DNA of 49,264 nucleotides from a bacterium (GTDB taxonomy: Bacteria > SAR324 > XYD2-FULL-50-16). Positions 46,508-49,264 of the stretch are shown here, piece by piece; the stretch's first letter is position 1, and each line of letters starts with the position of its first letter. The stretch is taken from the NCBI GenBank assembly GCA_018830885.1, contig JAHJRI010000217.1, positions 1-49,264 on the forward strand. Reading direction: 5' to 3'. The translations under genes and the position numbers were made by a program. The notes under the pieces were generated by a model. The model saw nothing but the letters and a program-made list of their open reading frames with translations, made no database searches and was not told where the DNA came from.

Positions 46508-48283
46508 ATGATAAAGATCCTTATAGTTGATGACGATCCCCTGCTCATTGAACTGATAAGTGAGATTCTTGCCTCTTTTGACTACGACACAGAGTTTATT
46601 ACCAGACCTAAATTTCTCTACAGTGTTCTTGAAAGCAAGAAATTCGACCTGATCCTCATGGATTATTACATGCCGGAAACGGATGGTGTTACACTGCTGA
46701 AGGATCTGAAAAAACATCCCGTTTACAAAGACATTCCGGTCATCATGCTAACCAGTGAAATTGATGATCAATTACTTGCCAAATGTTTTGAGAATGGGGC
46801 AGAAGACTTTATTAACAAACCCATCAGCGAGCTGGTACTCTATTCAAGAATCAATTCGGTTATCAGCAACCAGAATAATTTGAAAAAGATCCAGAGTCAA
46901 AACGACGAACTGGAAAACATGCTGCAGACCGTTAAAAAATACTCCTCTGAACTCCAAAATGAAATTGTGGCAAAAGATCATGCCCTTAACTTACTGAAAA
47001 GCACATTCGACGGCATCGCCGAGGGCGTTATCACACTCGATTCCCACTTTATTGTTAAAATGATCTCTGCTAAAGCCAGACAGATCCTGGAACTCAGTGA
47101 AGAAGAGGCATTAGGCAAGCCCGCGGCGTCGCTTTTGGGGGCTGCCATCGCAGGACCCAACGGTCTGATCATGGATTGCGTCAACAGCAGAGCGGGCATT
47201 TCAGGGGCACAAACCCAGTTACTCTGCCCGTCCGGATCCATCATCCCGGTTGGCATCTCCATTACACCCCTCCAAAAGTCTGCATCGAATGCCAGCTGGC
47301 TCTTGTTTTTCCGGGACAGAAGAGAAGAGGAGCAACTGGTCCGGGAAAAGTTCAATGTTGGAACCTTTGGTAACATGATCAGCTGTGATCTGAAAATGAA
47401 AGAGATTTTTCTGCTGATTGAAAGTATTGCAACCAGTAACGCATCTGTTTTGATCCAGGGAGAGAGTGGCACAGGAAAAGAACTGGTCGCACTGGAAATC
47501 CACAACAGAAGCCGACGGGCACAAAAACCGTTTAATGCTGTCAACTGTGCCGCCATTCCCGCAAATTTGCTTGAAAGCGAGTTTTTCGGTCATGAAAAAG
47601 GATCATTTACCGGTGCACACCAATTGAAGAAAGGGCGATTCGAACTTGCTGATGAAGGCACGCTGCTTCTGGATGAAGTCAGCGAAATTCCCCTTGAACT
47701 TCAGGGTAAACTGCTGAGAGCGCTGCAGGAACAGGAATTTGAAAGGGTCGGGGGTGTAAAAACGGTCAAGGTTAATGTCCGCATCATTGCCGCTACCAAT
47801 AAAAATCTCTGGCAGATGGTCCAGGACCAGCTTTTCAGAGAGGACCTCTATTATCGACTGGACGTGGTATCGATTAATCTTCCGCCCCTCAGAGACAGAC
47901 TTCAGGATGTTTCACTGCTCATCACCGCCTTCATAGAGCGGCTAAATAAAAGTGAACAGAGAGAAGTCAAAAGCTTTTCCACCAATGCCATTCAGAAACT
48001 GGTTCACTATTCATGGCCGGGGAATATCAGGGAGCTCTACCATGTGATTGAATATGCCTTTGCTGTCAGCAAGGGGAGTATCCTGCACAGTGCACATCTC
48101 CCTGAAAAAATCCTCAAGGGCACATTGAAAGAGGATAAACCGGACGCACCGCCTGTTCAGAACGAGAAAGAGATGATCTTGCGGGCACTGGAACAAACCA
48201 ATTTCCGCAAGGGAAAAGCTGCTGCGCTTCTGGGTGTGTCTCCCAATACCCTGTACCGAAAACGAAAAAAGTACAGTATTTAA
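46508..48283 (+). CDS. NtrC-family sigma-54 response regulator (REC-PAS-AAA-HTH)
   Basis: 591-residue two-component regulator and sigma-54 activator. The receiver (1-120) has acidic Asp8/Asp9, phospho-acceptor Asp52 in LMDYYMP, Thr82 and Lys104. A coiled coil and a PAS-like domain (about 165-280) follow. The AAA module has Walker A GESGTGKE at 318-325, the sigma-54 loop GSFTGA at 365-370 (Ser replaces the usual Ala), and LLLDEV. A Fis-type helix-turn-helix ends the protein (KGKAAALLGVSPNTLYRKRK). A strong AGGAGG precedes the ATG. No sensor kinase gene is adjacent, and its targets are unknown. Confidence 0.93.
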   Translation: MIKILIVDDDPLLIELISEILASFDYDTEFITRPKFLYSVLESKKFDLILMDYYMPETDGVTLLKDLKKHPVYKDIPVIMLTSEIDDQLLAKCFENGAEDFINKPISELVLYSRINSVISNQNNLKKIQSQNDELENMLQTVKKYSSELQNEIVAKDHALNLLKSTFDGIAEGVITLDSHFIVKMISAKARQILELSEEEALGKPAASLLGAAIAGPNGLIMDCVNSRAGISGAQTQLLCPSGSIIPVGISITPLQKSASNASWLLFFRDRREEEQLVREKFNVGTFGNMISCDLKMKEIFLLIESIATSNASVLIQGESGTGKELVALEIHNRSRRAQKPFNAVNCAAIPANLLESEFFGHEKGSFTGAHQLKKGRFELADEGTLLLDEVSEIPLELQGKLLRALQEQEFERVGGVKTVKVNVRIIAATNKNLWQMVQDQLFREDLYYRLDVVSINLPPLRDRLQDVSLLITAFIERLNKSEQREVKSFSTNAIQKLVHYSWPGNIRELYHVIEYAFAVSKGSILHSAHLPEKILKGTLKEDKPDAPPVQNEKEMILRALEQTNFRKGKAAALLGVSPNTLYRKRKKYSI

Positions 48284-48340
48284 CCGGCGCAAAAAGACTG
48301 GAAAATCTGTAATCGCGCTTACATTCCATCTCCAAACCCA

Positions 48341-48964
48341 ATGTCCCATTCCCCAGATAAAAAAATGAATATTGCCTTTCTGGCTTCCCATGGCGGAAGT
48401 AACATGCAGGCCATCATTGATGCTGTCAAGCTCGGTCGCATCAACGCCAACCTGGTTGCGGTCATCAGCAATAACTCGGGCTCTATGGCTTTAAAAAGAG
48501 CAAAAAAAGAAAACATACCTTACTATCATGTCAGCAATCTGACCCACGGCACTCCCGAGGAGATGGATGCCGGCATCGTCTCAATCTTAAAAACCAGCGG
48601 GGCAGACCTGGTGGTCCTGGCAGGTTACATGAAGAAAATCGGAGACAGGACCCTTGAAGCTTTCAAAGGCCGGATACTCAATATCCATCCTGCACTCCTG
48701 CCAAAATTCGGTGGCCAGGGATTGTATGGAAAACGGGTTCACGAAGCGGTACTGAAATCTGGAGACCCGGTTACGGGCGTCACCATTCACCTTGTGGATG
48801 AAAAATACGATACCGGACCTATCCTGGCACAGGAGCAGGTCGCTGTTCTAAAAGACGATACCATCGATTCCCTGGCTGAAAGGGTGTTAAAAAAGGAGCA
48901 TACCCTGTATGCGGAAACCATCGCGAAAATTATCTCCAGGGAGATCCTGCTTCCAGACACCTAA
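48341..48964 (+). CDS. purN: phosphoribosylglycinamide formyltransferase
   Basis: Purine enzyme that adds the formyl group from 10-formyl-THF to GAR. The 207-residue product has the folate-binding and active-site segment RILNIHPALLPKFGG (catalytic Asn and His) and the essential Asp in VDEKYDTGPILAQE. The substrate loop near the N-terminus is SHGGSNMQAI rather than the usual SGNGSNLQAI. An internal ATG at 48365 (MNIAFLASHGG) would match homologues better and is a good alternative start. No purM, usually next to purN, is visible inside the window. Confidence 0.92.
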   Translation: MSHSPDKKMNIAFLASHGGSNMQAIIDAVKLGRINANLVAVISNNSGSMALKRAKKENIPYYHVSNLTHGTPEEMDAGIVSILKTSGADLVVLAGYMKKIGDRTLEAFKGRILNIHPALLPKFGGQGLYGKRVHEAVLKSGDPVTGVTIHLVDEKYDTGPILAQEQVAVLKDDTIDSLAERVLKKEHTLYAETIAKIISREILLPDT

Positions 48965-49004
48965 CCCGGTGTATTCTCTGCAGCTGGAGCTTCGCAGCGA
49001 CATG

Positions 49005-49259
49005 TCAGAGCAACAGCTCCCCCTGTGCAACGAGTTCTGAAAACTTTAACCGACAGGCAGATGCAAAATCTTCAGGGTAATGGCCATTGATCCAGCGGAG
49101 TTGGGCTTCACTGAAAGCGCCAGGGGATTCCGGCAGTTTTGGCAAAAAGGCGTACAATAGCCGTTGATCCGCATCATCGGTATCAAAAGATTTTGGATAC
49201 TCGATGGTCGTTATCAATCTTGCACCCAAACCAGCGAGAACTTTCACGGCGATCAGCAT
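49005..49259 (-). CDS. partial or short hypothetical protein
   Basis: The frame is open to the window edge, so the true start may lie outside; the first ATG inside gives 84 residues. The sequence (ARLITTIEYPKSFDTDDADQ, then WINGHYPEDFASACRLKFSE) looks coding, with balanced composition and no signal peptide. It converges on purN with 40 bases between stops. I cannot assign a family. Confidence 0.5.
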   Translation of the reverse strand: MLIAVKVLAGLGARLITTIEYPKSFDTDDADQRLLYAFLPKLPESPGAFSEAQLRWINGHYPEDFASACRLKFSELVAQGELLL

Positions 49260-49264
49260 GGCAC

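Overview
The window reads as ordinary chromosome of a Gram-negative, proteobacterium-like organism with mid-range GC. A lipoprotein, an outer-membrane barrel and many Sec signal peptides point to a double membrane. ParE, ParC, HrpA, Upp and Pgi look proteobacterial. CdaA/CdaR (c-di-AMP), a TCCA-ended tRNA-Thr(GGT), a spore-photoproduct-lyase-like radical SAM protein, Hanks-type kinase/FHA genes and a sigma-54 activator fit former Deltaproteobacteria (Desulfobacterota, SAR324 or similar) better than Gammaproteobacteria. This placement is inference; there is no rRNA to settle it. I see no integrase, intact transposase, CRISPR array or phage genes.

Layout. 1-8700: pgi, cvpA, a lipoprotein, a FlgT-N-like secreted protein, a membrane TPR protein, HU, an outer-membrane barrel and a hotdog thioesterase. 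8701-15098: an unknown protein, then a signalling run of Ser/Thr kinase, FHA membrane protein, VWA-FHA protein, 2-hydroxyacid dehydrogenase and SixA-type phosphatase. 15114-20002: secreted beta-repeat protein, two unknown proteins (one a 736-residue coiled-coil protein) and an exported pentapeptide-repeat protein. 20047-25297: era, then the information-processing block tRNA-Thr(TGT), tRNA-Tyr, tRNA-Thr(GGT), rpmG, tRNA-Trp, secE, nusG, rplK, rplA, L10 leader, rplJ, rplL. 25393-31263: J-domain protein, then ftsH-folP-cdaA-cdaR with overlapping stops and starts. 31328-36132: SPL-like radical SAM protein and several exported proteins of unknown function, ending with a FecR-domain protein. 36502-49264: parE-parC, upp, a PIN-domain protein, hrpA, an NtrC-family regulator, purN and a partial gene.

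Points that stand out. The rplJ-rplL operon is not followed by rpoBC, and tuf is missing from the tRNA block. Two intergenic regions (6789-7087 and 25900-26033) carry dense perfect inverted repeats that no gene explains; they are my best candidates for undescribed structured RNAs or small palindromic elements. Two distant genes (15114-16094 and 32939-33742) encode exported proteins built of similar beta-rich repeats that I cannot assign. The kinase/FHA/VWA/SixA run looks like a phospho-signalling module of the cell envelope, with unknown input and output.
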